Shown piece by piece: positions 52,824 through 62,337 of a DNA stretch of 64,000 nucleotides. The notes beneath the pieces are model-generated. The model made no database searches. It worked only from the letters and a program-made list of their open reading frames with translations, and was not told the origin of the DNA. Both the position numbers and the translations under genes were made by a program. Origin of the DNA: Sphaerotilus mobilis (GTDB taxonomy: Bacteria > Pseudomonadota > Gammaproteobacteria > Burkholderiales > Burkholderiaceae_C); the NCBI RefSeq assembly GCF_004216565.1, contig NZ_SGWV01000008.1, positions 682,001 to 746,000 of the forward strand, given 5' to 3'. Position 1 is the stretch's first letter; each line of letters starts with the position of its first letter.

Positions 52824-53981
52824 ATGAAGAAAGTCCTGGTCGTCGACGACTCGGCGCTGATGCGCAAGCTGCTGAGCGGCGTGCTCGTCGAAGGTGGCTA
52901 CGAGGTGCGCAGCGCCCGCAACGGCACCGAGGCGGTCGAGGAGGTGGTGCGCTGGACGCCCGATGTCATCACGCTGGACATCAACATGCCCGAGATGGAC
53001 GGCCTGACCGCGCTGTCGCTGATCATGGCCGCCCGGCCCACGCCGGTGGTGATGGTGTCCTCGCTGACCGAGCGCGGCGCGCTCGCGACCTTCGAGGCGC
53101 TGGCCCTCGGCGCAGTCGACTTCATCCCCAAGCCCGGCGGCACGATCTCGCTGCACGTCGACGACATCCGCGCGATGCTGCTCGACAAGGTGGCCTCGGC
53201 CGCCCGCGCGCGGCTCGGTCCGCGTGCCGCTGCTCGTCCGATGGCGAGTTCGATCGCACGCCCGGTCGCACGTCCGGTTGGAAACCCGGCGGCCGCATCG
53301 ACCACAGCCGGCCGGCCAGCCGCTGCGCCAGCGATGGGCAAGGCCGTCGAGGCCAGCCCGCGCTCCCGTGGCAGCGCCGCGTCGCCGCCGTCGCCCCGGG
53401 CGGGTCAGGTCCCCGGCCTGGTGCTGGTGGGTGTGTCCACCGGCGGGCCGCGCACGCTGGAGGACATCCTGCCCCGTCTGCCGGCGAACTTTCCGTGGCC
53501 GGTGCTGGTGGCCCAGCACATGCCGGCCAACTTCACCGACACCTTCGCCCGGCGCATGGACAGCCTCTGCGCGCTGAACGTGGTCGAGGTCAACACGCCG
53601 ATGGCGCTGTCGCCCGGCCATGTCTACATCGGCCGAGGCGGCACCGACCTGACGGTCACCGACCGCGTCGGCGTGCTGCACGCCGCGCCGCGCCCCGAGA
53701 CACCGGGCGTGCTCTGGCACCCCTCGGTCGAGATCCTGGTGGACAGCGCCATGCAGCACCTGCCGGCACACAAGCTCATCGGCGTGATGCTGACCGGCAT
53801 GGGCAACGACGGCGCCAGCGCGATGGCCCGGCTGCATGCCAGCGGCGGTCGCACGATCGCCGAATCGGCCGACACCGCCGTGGTCTTCGGCATGCCGCAG
53901 GAGCTGATCGAACGCCGTGCCGCCACCCTCGTGCTGCCCTGCACCAGCATCGCCTCGCAGCTGCGCCTGTGGCTGCCATGA
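52824..53981 (+). CDS. cheB: Chemotaxis protein-glutamate methylesterase CheB
   Basis: 385 residues: receiver domain (KKVLVVDDSALMRKLLSGVL, phospho-acceptor Asp in TLDINMPEMDG), an Ala/Pro/Arg-rich linker (about 130-190) and the methylesterase domain with VGVSTGGPRTLEDI (active Ser), VAQHMPANF (His) and GMGNDGA (Asp). It removes receptor methyl groups when phosphorylated by CheA. It follows the CheW gene by 15 bases. Confidence 0.93.
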   Translation: MKKVLVVDDSALMRKLLSGVLVEGGYEVRSARNGTEAVEEVVRWTPDVITLDINMPEMDGLTALSLIMAARPTPVVMVSSLTERGALATFEALALGAVDFIPKPGGTISLHVDDIRAMLLDKVASAARARLGPRAAARPMASSIARPVARPVGNPAAASTTAGRPAAAPAMGKAVEASPRSRGSAASPPSPRAGQVPGLVLVGVSTGGPRTLEDILPRLPANFPWPVLVAQHMPANFTDTFARRMDSLCALNVVEVNTPMALSPGHVYIGRGGTDLTVTDRVGVLHAAPRPETPGVLWHPSVEILVDSAMQHLPAHKLIGVMLTGMGNDGASAMARLHASGGRTIAESADTAVVFGMPQELIERRAATLVLPCTSIASQLRLWLP

Positions 53982-54024
53982 ATCGCTTGCCTTCCCTCCA
54001 ACCGCGCACCCCGAGGATCCCCCG

Positions 54025-54651
54025 ATGGCCTTGAAGAAATCTGGCGCCGCGACCGAACTGCACCAGGTCGAGACCCGCGACTACGGGCGCGATGTCGACG
54101 GCCTGCTCGCCCAGCTGCGTGACCCCGAGCCCAGCGTGCGCCGCTGGGCCGCGCGCGACCTGGCCAGCCAGCCGCGTGCCGCCGCCGCCATGTGCGCCCG
54201 GCTGGCCGAAGAGAGCGACGCCAGCGTGCGGGTGGCCCTGTTCAACAGCGCCACCCAGATCGGCGGCGCGGCCATCGTGCAGGGCATGGTCAGGCTGCTG
54301 CGCAGCGAGGACGCCGGCCTGCGCAACGGCGCGATCGAGGTGCTGGCCGGCTTGCCGGACGCGGTCGCGCCGCAGGTCGACGCGCTGCTGCATGACCCCG
54401 ACAGCGATGTGCGCATCTTCAGCGTCAACCTGCTGGGCGACCTGCGCCACCCGAACGTGCCGGAATGGCTGGCGCAGGTGCTGCTCAACGATGAGGCGGT
54501 CAACGTCGTCGGCGCCGCGCTCGAGGTCGCCGCCGAGGTCGGCACGGCCCGGACCCTGCCGGCGCTGCGCGCGGCGCGCACGCGCTTTGCCGCCGACGCC
54601 TACATCACCTTTTCGGTCGACCTCGCGATCGAACGGATCGAGTCGACATGA
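54025..54651 (+). CDS. HEAT-repeat protein of the chemosensory cluster
   Basis: 208 residues of HEAT-like helix pairs: LLAQLRDPEPSVRRWAARDL, AEESDASVRVALFNSATQ, LLHDPDSDVRIFSVNLLGDL, LLNDEAVNVVGAALEVAAEV. HEAT repeats bind proteins. The gene is placed between cheB and cheR and its stop overlaps the cheR start (ATGA), so it may bridge or inhibit components of the complex. No enzymatic motif is seen. Confidence 0.85.
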   Translation: MALKKSGAATELHQVETRDYGRDVDGLLAQLRDPEPSVRRWAARDLASQPRAAAAMCARLAEESDASVRVALFNSATQIGGAAIVQGMVRLLRSEDAGLRNGAIEVLAGLPDAVAPQVDALLHDPDSDVRIFSVNLLGDLRHPNVPEWLAQVLLNDEAVNVVGAALEVAAEVGTARTLPALRAARTRFAADAYITFSVDLAIERIEST

Positions 54652-55508
54652 GAGCCTCAGGCCTGGCCGCACGGCACACCATCACCGACGCCGACTTCCA
54701 GAAGTTCGCCGAGTTCTTCTACCGCAAGACCGGCATCCACTTCGACGACGGCAAGCGCTACTTCGTGGACAAGCGCCTGGTCGAGCGCATCGAGGCCACC
54801 GGCGCCGAGAACTTCCGCGCCTACTTCGTCGGCCTGCGCTTCGAGGCCGACGGGGCCGAGATGCAGCACCTGATCAACGCGATGACGGTCAACGAGACCT
54901 ACTTCTTCCGCGAGGCCTACCAGTTCGACTGCCTGGTCAACGACATCCTCAACGAAGTGGCCCGGCGCAAGCGGCCGGGCTCGCGCATCCGCATCTGGTC
55001 CATCCCCTCGTCGACCGGCGAGGAGCCCTACTCGATCGCGATCTACCTGCTCGAACGCTGGGCCCTGATCGACGACTACGAGGTCGAGATCCTGTCCTCG
55101 GACATCGACACCGAGGTGCTCGCCTCGGCGCAGCGCGGCTGCTATTCGGCCCGCTCGGTCGGACAGCTGCCGCAGGCCTATCTGCGCAAGTACTTCACCC
55201 CGCACGGCCCGCACGAGTGGCGCATCACGCGCGACCTGGTCGACTCGGTCGAGTTCAGCCGCGTCAACCTGTCCGAGCCCGCCGACACGCGGCGCTTCCG
55301 CGACATCGACGTCGTCTTCTGCCGCAACCTGCTGATCTATTTCGACGACCTGTCGCGGCGCGTCGCCGCCGAGGCGCTCTACGACGCGCTGAGTCCGGGT
55401 GGCTTCATCTGCCTGGGTCATTCCGAGTCGATGAGCCGCATGTCATCCCTCTACACCGTGCGCCGCTTCGCCGACGCGATGGTCTACCAAAAACCGCTGG
55501 AGGCCTGA
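54648..55508 (+). CDS. cheR: Chemotaxis methyltransferase CheR
   Basis: 286 residues with the CheR N-terminal helical domain (ITDADFQKFAEFFYRKTGIH) and the SAM-dependent methyltransferase domain (RIRIWSIPSSTGEEPYSIAI, FCRNLLIYFDD, GGFICLGHSESM). The first motif reads WSIPSSTGEEPYS; the classic motif is WSAAxSTGEEPYS. It methylates glutamates on the receptor. Confidence 0.92.
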   Translation: MRASGLAARHTITDADFQKFAEFFYRKTGIHFDDGKRYFVDKRLVERIEATGAENFRAYFVGLRFEADGAEMQHLINAMTVNETYFFREAYQFDCLVNDILNEVARRKRPGSRIRIWSIPSSTGEEPYSIAIYLLERWALIDDYEVEILSSDIDTEVLASAQRGCYSARSVGQLPQAYLRKYFTPHGPHEWRITRDLVDSVEFSRVNLSEPADTRRFRDIDVVFCRNLLIYFDDLSRRVAAEALYDALSPGGFICLGHSESMSRMSSLYTVRRFADAMVYQKPLEA

Positions 55509-55510
55509 CC

Positions 55511-55945
55511 ATGAGCCTGACCCCGAAACCGCGTCGCATCCTGGTGGTCGACGACGCCGCGACGGTGCGCATGTACCACCGCAAGATCCTCGGCGACGCC
55601 GGCTGGCACACCGACGAGGCCATCAACGGCGTCGAGGCGCTGGAGCGCGTGCACCTGCAGGACGTCACCCAGGCCTTCGACCTCTACGTCGTCGACATCA
55701 ACATGCCGCGCATGGACGGCTACAGCTTCGTGCGCGAACTGCGCAAGCTCGAACCGCGCCACCAGGCGCCGGTGATGATGGTCTCCACCGAGGCACGCAG
55801 CCAGGACGCCAGCAGCGCCTTCGACGCCGGTGCCAACTGCTACCTGATCAAGCCCGCCCGCCCGGCCGAACTGGTGCTGTCGGCCGCGCTGTTGCTGGGC
55901 GACCGCCCGGCCGCGCTGATCGCCGCCGAAGGAGCCAGCGCATGA
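55511..55945 (+). CDS. Single-domain response regulator (CheY-like)
   Basis: 144 residues: RRILVVDDAATVRMYHRKIL opens a receiver domain; the phospho-Asp is in VVDINMPRMDGY; Thr/Ser in MMVSTEAR and Lys in YLIKPARP complete the active site. It starts 2 bases after the cheR stop and overlaps the cheA start by the ATGA. It is probably the direct target of CheA. Confidence 0.88.
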   Translation: MSLTPKPRRILVVDDAATVRMYHRKILGDAGWHTDEAINGVEALERVHLQDVTQAFDLYVVDINMPRMDGYSFVRELRKLEPRHQAPVMMVSTEARSQDASSAFDAGANCYLIKPARPAELVLSAALLLGDRPAALIAAEGASA

Positions 55946-58437
55946 ACCAGACCGACCTGCTCGAACAGTTCGTGCTTGAGGCGCGCGACTGCCTCGAAGC
56001 CATCGGCAACCGCCTGCTGGAGGTCGAGCGCGACCCGGGCAACACCGACCTGCTCAACGACCTGTTCCGCTCCGTCCACACGCTCAAGGGCAACTGTGGG
56101 CTGTTCGAGTTCAAGCCGCTCGAACGTGTGGTCCATGCCGGCGAAGACCTGCTCGACCGCATCCGCAACCGCAGCCTGGCGCACAGCAGCGCGATCGCCG
56201 ATGCGCTGCTCGATGCGATGGACTTCAGCGCCGAGCTGATCGACGAGATCGAACGCACCGGCCACATCGCCGATGGCGCCGAAGCCCGCTCGCAACGCCA
56301 TGCCGCCGCGCTGCGTGCGCTGCTCGAATCCGCAGCCGTGACCGATGCAGCGGCGGCCCCAGCGCCGGCCGTCAAGGCCGATGACCGGGCGGCCGTCACG
56401 TCCCCCACCGGGCCAACCACCGGCGCCACCACTGGCGCCACCACCGGTGCCACCTCGCCCACCCACGCCGAGCCCGACTGGCTGGCGCGCCTGGACCCTG
56501 CCATGCGACAGGCCCACCCCGGCGCCACCGCGCTGCGCTACCGGCCCGAGCCCGAGTGCTTCTTCAAGGGCGAGGACCCGTGGCGCCTGGCCGCCACCGC
56601 CCCCGGCCTGCTGGCGGTGGACGTGGCCGGCCAGCAGCCCTGGCCGAGCGGCGACGAGCAGGTGCGCTGGGACTGCTACCAGTGCAACCTCGACATCGTG
56701 CTGCTCAGCAGCGCGCCGCCGGCCTACCTGGAAGAACACTTCCGCTGCGTGCCCGAACAGGTCGCGATGGTCACGATCGCAGCGCCGGCCGCTGCCGCCG
56801 AGGCCGCGGCCGAACCGGTCGATGCGGCCCCAAGCCCGCGCGCCGAACAGACCCTGCGCCGCCGCGCCCGGGCGATCTGGGACGACCAGATCGCGCTGCT
56901 CGGCCGCAACGGCCTGAGCGCGGGCAGCGTGGCGTCGGCGCGGCAGGTGCTGAGCCACCTGCTCGACAGCCTCGATGAGCCCGAAGCCCGGCGCGCCCGT
57001 GACGACCTGGCCGCCCTGCCCGGCGCGGTCTCGGCCGCCGGTCTGCAGGCCTGGGCCCGCCAGCAGCCGCTCGGCCTGGCGGCAGACCATGCCCCGGCCG
57101 CCCAGAACACCACCACTGCCGCCACCGCCGCAACCAACGCCGCCGCCTCCGCCTCCGCCGCATGGCGCGACCACGACGACGGCCTGGCCGAGGCCGGCCT
57201 GGTCGATGCCCCAGCGGTCGATCCGCTGCGTCGCGGCGAGGACCCGAACGGTGCCCCGGCGCCACGCGTGCTCAAGGTCACGCAGGAGAAGGTCGACCGG
57301 CTGATGGACCTGATCGGCGAGATGGTGGTGGCCAAGAACAGCCTGCCCTACCTGGCCCAGCGCGCCGAACAGGCCTTTGGCCAGCGCGAGCTGGCACGCG
57401 AGATCAAGGCCCAGTACGCGGTCATCAACCGCATCGCCGAGGACATGCAGCACGCCATCATGCAGGTGCGCATGCTGCCGGTGGGCGTGGTGTTCCAGCG
57501 CTTCGGCCGGCTGATCCGCGACATCTCCAAGAAGCTCGGCAAGGACGTCAACCTGGTGATCGAGGGCGAGGACACCGAGGCCGACAAGAACGTCATCGAG
57601 CCGCTGGCCGACCCGCTGATCCACATCCTGCGCAACAGCCTGGACCACGGCATCGAGCGTCCCGAGGTGCGCCGCGCCGCCGGCAAGCCGGTGGTGGGCA
57701 CGATCCGCATCCGCGCCCACCAGGAAGGCGACCGCGTGATGATCGAGATCAGCGACGACGGCGCCGGTGTCGACCCGGCCCGCGTGCGCGCCAAGGCGGT
57801 CGAACGCGGCCTGATCCCGGCCGACCGGGCTGGCTCCTTGTCCGATGCCGACTCGGTGCAGCTGATCTTCCTGCCCGGCTTTTCGACCGCCGATGCGATC
57901 TCCGACCTGTCGGGCCGCGGCGTGGGCATGGATGTGGTGCGCAACGCGGTCGAGCGCATCAACGGCTCGGTCGAGCTGCACAGCGTGTTCGGCCAGGGCA
58001 CGACGATCCGGCTGGCGCTGCCGCTGTCGATGGCCGTCACCAACGTGATGGTGATCGAGAGCGCCGGACGCCGCTTTGGCGTGCCGATGGACCTGATCGT
58101 CGAGACCGTGCGGGTACACGGCGACGACATCCACACGTTCAAACAGGCCCGCACCACGGTGCTGCGCGGGCGCATCGTGCCGCTGCGCGCGCTCAACGAG
58201 TTGCTTGCGCTGGACGTCCCGGCCCGCCTCAACGACGACGGCGAGTACACGGTGCTGGTGCTGCGCCTGGGCACCGAGACGGTCGGCTTGCTGGTCGACC
58301 AGTTCCATGGCGCCAGCGACATCATCCTCAAGCCGCTTGAGGGCGTGCTGGCCGGGCTGACCGGCTTTGCCGGCACCGCGCTGATGGGCGATGGGGGCGT
58401 GCTGATGGTGCTGAACCCGAAGGAGCTGCTGCCATGA
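55942..58437 (+). CDS. cheA: Chemotaxis histidine kinase CheA
   Basis: 831 residues. Hpt domain at 1-105 with His46 (FRSVHTLKGNCGLFEF), then a linker with repeated GATT units (about 153-175). A P2-like domain (YRPEPECFFKGEDPWRLAAT, YQCNLDIVLLSSAPPAYLEE) follows, then the P3 dimerisation helices (KVDRLMDLIGEMVVAKNSLP, about 447), the ATPase domain with N-box (LIHILRNSLDHGIE) and the CheW-like P5 (from about 690). It autophosphorylates and passes phosphate to the receiver proteins of the locus. All motifs look intact. Confidence 0.93.
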   Translation: MNQTDLLEQFVLEARDCLEAIGNRLLEVERDPGNTDLLNDLFRSVHTLKGNCGLFEFKPLERVVHAGEDLLDRIRNRSLAHSSAIADALLDAMDFSAELIDEIERTGHIADGAEARSQRHAAALRALLESAAVTDAAAAPAPAVKADDRAAVTSPTGPTTGATTGATTGATSPTHAEPDWLARLDPAMRQAHPGATALRYRPEPECFFKGEDPWRLAATAPGLLAVDVAGQQPWPSGDEQVRWDCYQCNLDIVLLSSAPPAYLEEHFRCVPEQVAMVTIAAPAAAAEAAAEPVDAAPSPRAEQTLRRRARAIWDDQIALLGRNGLSAGSVASARQVLSHLLDSLDEPEARRARDDLAALPGAVSAAGLQAWARQQPLGLAADHAPAAQNTTTAATAATNAAASASAAWRDHDDGLAEAGLVDAPAVDPLRRGEDPNGAPAPRVLKVTQEKVDRLMDLIGEMVVAKNSLPYLAQRAEQAFGQRELAREIKAQYAVINRIAEDMQHAIMQVRMLPVGVVFQRFGRLIRDISKKLGKDVNLVIEGEDTEADKNVIEPLADPLIHILRNSLDHGIERPEVRRAAGKPVVGTIRIRAHQEGDRVMIEISDDGAGVDPARVRAKAVERGLIPADRAGSLSDADSVQLIFLPGFSTADAISDLSGRGVGMDVVRNAVERINGSVELHSVFGQGTTIRLALPLSMAVTNVMVIESAGRRFGVPMDLIVETVRVHGDDIHTFKQARTTVLRGRIVPLRALNELLALDVPARLNDDGEYTVLVLRLGTETVGLLVDQFHGASDIILKPLEGVLAGLTGFAGTALMGDGGVLMVLNPKELLP

Positions 58438-58781
58438 CGATCCGCTACCTGAAGAAACACGCCGCGCTGGAGGGCCACATCGCGGTCGACGATGCCGAGG
58501 CGCTGGCGCAGTGGCTGCTCAAGCAGCCCAGCCCCGCGGTGCACCTGGGCCGCTGCGAGCATGTGCATGGCGCCGTGCTGCAGGTGCTGCTGGCCCTGCG
58601 TCCGCGCCTGGTGAAGCCGCCAGCGGACGCAATGCTGGCCGGCGTGCTGACTGGCGTGCTGACTGGCGTGCCGACTGGTGCGTTGGGCGGTGCATCGGAA
58701 TTGGCGCCCGCCCGGCCGGCGACGACCCGGCGCAAACCCGCCAGCAAGACGTCCTCAGGTTTGTCGGCATCCGACCGATGA
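58434..58781 (+). CDS. Small degenerate STAS-like protein
   Basis: 115 residues, overlapping the cheA stop (ATGA). The first 65 residues resemble a short STAS domain: AVHLGRCEHVHGAVLQVLLA keeps the layout of the 'DLS-x-V-x-x-x-D' strand-helix unit of STAS proteins but with His and Cys at the usual Asp/Ser positions. The tail has tandem Gly-Val-Leu-Thr units and a basic end. A STAS unit here links the chemosensory genes to the RsbR/S genes 2 kb downstream. Confidence 0.55.
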   Translation: MTIRYLKKHAALEGHIAVDDAEALAQWLLKQPSPAVHLGRCEHVHGAVLQVLLALRPRLVKPPADAMLAGVLTGVLTGVPTGALGGASELAPARPATTRRKPASKTSSGLSASDR

Positions 58782-58868
58782 CACGAACAGAGGACCGGTG
58801 CCAGCGCGCAGCCGTGCCGGTACCGACCCTGTCTCAACCCGGCCCACCGCTGGCCGACTGGAACCCGC

Positions 58869-59234
58869 ATGAAGACCATCTTTCTGATTGACGATTCGGC
58901 CACGATGGTGATGAGCGTCAAGACCACCCTCGAGATCTCGGGGTTCAAGGTCGAGACCGCCGCCGACGGCGAGCAGGCGATGGGCAAGATCAACAAGGGC
59001 CTCAAGCCCGACCTGATCATCACCGACATCAACATGCCGAAGATGGACGGCATCGAGTTCATCCGCCATGCCCGCAAGATCCTGCGTTTCACGCCGATCC
59101 TGACGCTGACCACCGAGAGCCAGCAGGCCAAGCGCGACGAGGCCAAGAAGCTCGGCGCCTCGGGCTGGTTGGTCAAGCCGATCGGCGGGACCGATCTGCT
59201 CAAGGTGATCAAGCAAGTGCTGCCGGGAGCCTGA
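58869..59234 (+). CDS. CheY-like response regulator
   Basis: 121 residues: [20 protein letters not shown], phospho-Asp in [14 protein letters not shown], Thr in LTLTTESQ, Lys in [11 protein letters not shown]. It is closer to the typical single-domain CheY than the regulator at 55511. It starts 87 bases after the STAS-like gene and is one base before the small receptor gene. Confidence 0.88.
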   Translation: MKTIFLIDDSATMVMSVKTTLEISGFKVETAADGEQAMGKINKGLKPDLIITDINMPKMDGIEFIRHARKILRFTPILTLTTESQQAKRDEAKKLGASGWLVKPIGGTDLLKVIKQVLPGA

Positions 59235-59235
59235 G

Positions 59236-60285
59236 ATGGCCACGCGCCCGACCGCGAAGGCATCCCTGCGGGGTTGGCTCTGGGATGCCCGCAAGCGGCT
59301 GGCCGACTGGATCTCGCCCCAGCCGCGTGTATCGGCCGCGTGCGAGGCGGTGGCCGGCATGCGCGAGCTCGATCGCCAGGTGATGACCCAGCTTGGCCGT
59401 GCCGTCGGGCTGTCGGAAACCGCCACGGTCGACTTCGTGGGCCGTCTGGCCGAGCTGCACAACCTCTCGCACAAGCTGGTGCAGTACCTCGAGACCGCCC
59501 ACCTGCAGAGCCAGGCGATGCAGGCCAGCATGGAAGGCAACAGCCACATCATCCAGGAGCTGGCGTCCTTCGTGCAGACCCTGCCGGCGCAGATCGCGCA
59601 GGAGCGCAAGCACTTCCACCAGCTGGTCATCGAGGTCAAGGGCCTGTCGGACATGACCGACGCGATCCGCGCCATCGCACGCCAGACCGAGATCCTGGCG
59701 ATCAATGCCGCGATCGAGGCGGCCCGCGCTGGCGAGGCCGGGCGCGGCTTCGCGGTGCTGGCCGGCGAGGTGCGCCGCCTCGCCACCCAGTCCAACGAGT
59801 CGGCCGCCCGCATCAACACCGACATCACGCGGCTGGTGAAGACGGTCGAGATCGGCTTCAGCGGCGACTTCAACGCCCGCACCCGCCACAACGAGGCCGA
59901 GGCTGAACGCCTGGGCAACCTGACGCGCCAGCTCGATGAGAGCTACGTCGACATGCGCCAGTTCTACGAGATGCTGGTGACCGCCGTGACGCAGCACAAC
60001 ACCGAGCTGGACGAGGGCATCGGCCTGATGCTCAACGCCGGCCAGTACCAGGACGTGTTCAAGCAGATCATCGACCGCGTCGAGCCTGCGCTGGAGAGCC
60101 GCCACGAGGTGCTGACCGACCTGATCACCCGGCTGCGCAGCGGTGCCCGCGACACCGCCGAGGTCGACGCCCGTGCCCGCGAGCTGGCAAGCAACTATCT
60201 GGCCGGTGAGGCCGACCACCGCGACCCCGACGACCCCGCTCACGCCGGAGCCGCCGAAACCGGTCCGCGCATCGAGCTCTTCTGA
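59236..60285 (+). CDS. Small cytoplasmic chemoreceptor-like protein
   Basis: 349 residues. A single MCP tip ([20 protein letters not shown], about residues 150-175) is flanked by short helices, followed by a helical C-terminal part ([20 protein letters not shown]). There is no membrane segment. The short coiled coil is too short for a normal receptor, so it could modulate the CheA/CheW lattice rather than sense directly. It starts one base after the CheY gene stop. Confidence 0.8.
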   Translation: MATRPTAKASLRGWLWDARKRLADWISPQPRVSAACEAVAGMRELDRQVMTQLGRAVGLSETATVDFVGRLAELHNLSHKLVQYLETAHLQSQAMQASMEGNSHIIQELASFVQTLPAQIAQERKHFHQLVIEVKGLSDMTDAIRAIARQTEILAINAAIEAARAGEAGRGFAVLAGEVRRLATQSNESAARINTDITRLVKTVEIGFSGDFNARTRHNEAEAERLGNLTRQLDESYVDMRQFYEMLVTAVTQHNTELDEGIGLMLNAGQYQDVFKQIIDRVEPALESRHEVLTDLITRLRSGARDTAEVDARARELASNYLAGEADHRDPDDPAHAGAAETGPRIELF

Positions 60286-60308
60286 CCGCGCCGAAAGACA
60301 AGCTGGCC

Positions 60309-60698
60309 ATGGCCCACATCCTGCTCATCGATGACGACGAACTGCTGCGCGACACCGTGCTGCAGATGCTGCAACTCGACCGCCACGAGGTCACCGAGGC
60401 GCCCGACGGCCAGACCGCGCTGCGACTGGTCGCCGGCCGCAGCGGGCGTGGCTTTGACCTGGTGATCACCGATGTGTTGATGCCCGGCATGGACGGCACG
60501 CGCGTCATCGTCGAACTGCGCCGCAGCCACCCGAGGCTGCCTATCATCGCCATCTCGGGCGGACGCCGCGTGCTGTCGCCGCAGTTCAACCTCGAGACCG
60601 CCGCGCTGGCGGGCGCTGTCTGCCAGCTCGCCAAACCCTTCACCCGCCAGGCGCTGCAAGCGGCTGTGGCGGTGGCCCTGGAGTGCGCGCCCACATGA
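60309..60698 (+). CDS. Single-domain response regulator
   Basis: 129 residues: HILLIDDDELLRDTVLQMLQ, phospho-Asp in LVITDVLMPGMDGT, Lys in CQLAKPFTRQ. The stop overlaps the ATG of the RsbR-like gene (ATGA), which is the physical link between the chemosensory and stressosome halves of the locus. It may carry phosphate from CheA to stressosome control. Confidence 0.87.
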   Translation: MAHILLIDDDELLRDTVLQMLQLDRHEVTEAPDGQTALRLVAGRSGRGFDLVITDVLMPGMDGTRVIVELRRSHPRLPIIAISGGRRVLSPQFNLETAALAGAVCQLAKPFTRQALQAAVAVALECAPT

Positions 60699-61561
60699 AC
60701 ATGCCCACGATCGACGCCCAGCTCGCAGCGATGCTGCGCGGCGCCGCCGCCGACATCAGCCGCAACTGGCACGATCGCCTGCGCAAGGCCACAGGCAAGC
60801 ATCTGCACAGCCTGACCCCCGAGACCGAGCTGAACGCCGAGATGGCGGCCTTGCTCAGCGGCCTGGACGCCGCGCTCGACAACCCCGACGACCGCTTCGG
60901 CAGCGACACCGGCCACCCGCTGGCCGCCGCCCTGCGCACCGCCAGCCAGGTGCGCGCCGCACGCGGCTCCACGCCCGAGGAATCGCTGCTGTTCGTGCAG
61001 ACCTGCAAGGAAGCGCTGATCGACACCCTGCACGGCCACGCGCCGTTGCGCGAGTCGCTGCTGGCCGCGACGCTGCGCCTCGAAGGCCTGATGGACCGCT
61101 GCGTGCTGGTGCTGGCCAACGCCTTCATGGCCGCACGCGAGGACGTCATCCAGCGCCAGACCGAGTCGCTGCGCGAGGTCTCGACGCCGGTCATCACGCT
61201 GTGGGACTCGATCCTGCTGCTGCCGCTGGTCGGCGTGGTCGATTCGGTGCGGGCGCAGCAGATCTCCGAGCGCCTGCTGGAGGCCATCGGCGCCAGCGAG
61301 GCCGAGGTCACGCTGATCGACGTGACCGGCGTGCCGGTGATGGACACCAGCGTGGCGCGGCACATCCTCAAGACCGTCGCGGCGGCCGAAATGCTCGGCA
61401 CCCGCGTGATCCTCACCGGCATCAGCCCCAGCACGGCGCAGACCATGGTCAAGCTCGCGATCGACCTGTCGAACGTGCCGACCCGTGGCTCGCTGAAAGC
61501 CGGCATGGCGCTGGCGCTGACGATGACGGGCCGGCGCATCACCGCCGTCGCATCGAGCTGA
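60695..61561 (+). CDS. RsbR-like stressosome STAS protein
   Basis: 288 residues from ATG 60695, which overlaps the previous stop. An N-terminal helical sensor-type domain (about 1-160) precedes a STAS domain with LIDVTGVPVMDTSVARHILK and VILTGISPSTAQTMVKLAID. These segments align with the phosphorylatable Thr sites of RsbR. RsbR and RsbS form the stressosome core, which holds back RsbT until stress. Confidence 0.85.
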   Translation: MNMPTIDAQLAAMLRGAAADISRNWHDRLRKATGKHLHSLTPETELNAEMAALLSGLDAALDNPDDRFGSDTGHPLAAALRTASQVRAARGSTPEESLLFVQTCKEALIDTLHGHAPLRESLLAATLRLEGLMDRCVLVLANAFMAAREDVIQRQTESLREVSTPVITLWDSILLLPLVGVVDSVRAQQISERLLEAIGASEAEVTLIDVTGVPVMDTSVARHILKTVAAAEMLGTRVILTGISPSTAQTMVKLAIDLSNVPTRGSLKAGMALALTMTGRRITAVASS

Positions 61562-61562
61562 C

Positions 61563-61937
61563 ATGCGCGTGCCCATCCTTCGACTCAATGCCGAGGTCCT
61601 GATCGTGGCGCTGGCCGCCGACATCAGCGACGAGGACGTGATGGACTTCCAGACCGAGCTCGGCGAACGCGCTGCCGCGATGCAGGCGCGTGGCCTGGTG
61701 ATCGACGTCTCGGCCCTCGATGTGATCGATTCCTTCATGGCGCGCGTGCTCAACGACATCGCGCGCATGCTGCGCCTGCTCGGTGCCGAGGTGGTGGTCT
61801 GCGGCGTCCAGCCAGCGGTCGCCATGACCCTGGTCGAGATGGGCAGCAAGCTGGTCGACGTGAGCACCTCGTTCACGCTGGAAGGCGCGCTGCGGCGCCT
61901 GTCTCAGCGCATGGACCAGGCGGCGCGCGATGCTTGA
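61563..61937 (+). CDS. RsbS-like stressosome STAS protein
   Basis: 124 residues, a single STAS domain: VEVLIVALAADIS-type start, then GLVIDVSALDVIDSFMARVL with the Ser of the DSF site that RsbT phosphorylates in RsbS. It overlaps the next gene by 8 bases, and 1 base separates it from RsbR. Confidence 0.85.
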   Translation: MRVPILRLNAEVLIVALAADISDEDVMDFQTELGERAAAMQARGLVIDVSALDVIDSFMARVLNDIARMLRLLGAEVVVCGVQPAVAMTLVEMGSKLVDVSTSFTLEGALRRLSQRMDQAARDA

Positions 61938-62337
61938 ACTCCAGGCCAGCGACGACATCGTGCGAGCGCGCCTGGCGGCGCGTGACATGGCGCGCGCCGC
62001 CGGCCTGGGCGTGATGGACCAGACCCGCTTCGCCACGGCGGTGTCCGAACTGGGCCGCAACGCGGTCCGCTATGCGGTGCAGGGGCGCTGCGAGCTGAGC
62101 GACCAGTCCGACGCCCGCGCGGTGCGGCTGCAGGCCTGCGTGCGCGACAGCGGCCCGGGCATCTCCGACCTCGCGCTGGCCCTGCAGGACGGCTACTCCA
62201 CCGGCGGCAGCATGGGCGCCGGTCTGCCGGGCACGCAACGCCTGGTCGACATCTTCGAGATCGAGTCCAGCCCGGCCGGCACGGTGGTCACCGTGCAGAT
62301 CGTCCGACCGAGGCGCAACCCGGGCCGGGTCGCATGA
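61930..62337 (+). CDS. RsbT-like serine/threonine kinase
   Basis: 135 residues of the HATPase GHKL fold: RFATAVSELGRNAVRYAVQG (N-box) and DSGPGISDLALALQDGYSTG with GSMGAGLPGTQRLVDIFEIE (G1/G2). RsbT phosphorylates RsbS and RsbR and, once free, activates a downstream phosphatase or regulator. Overlaps with both neighbours indicate coupled translation. Confidence 0.85.
   Translation: MLELQASDDIVRARLAARDMARAAGLGVMDQTRFATAVSELGRNAVRYAVQGRCELSDQSDARAVRLQACVRDSGPGISDLALALQDGYSTGGSMGAGLPGTQRLVDIFEIESSPAGTVVTVQIVRPRRNPGRVA

Noticed and set aside
55840-58308. An 822-codon open frame on the minus strand opposite cheA
   Set aside because: It is the reverse shadow of a well-conserved CheA gene; composition is Gly/His/Val/Gln-rich with no domain.
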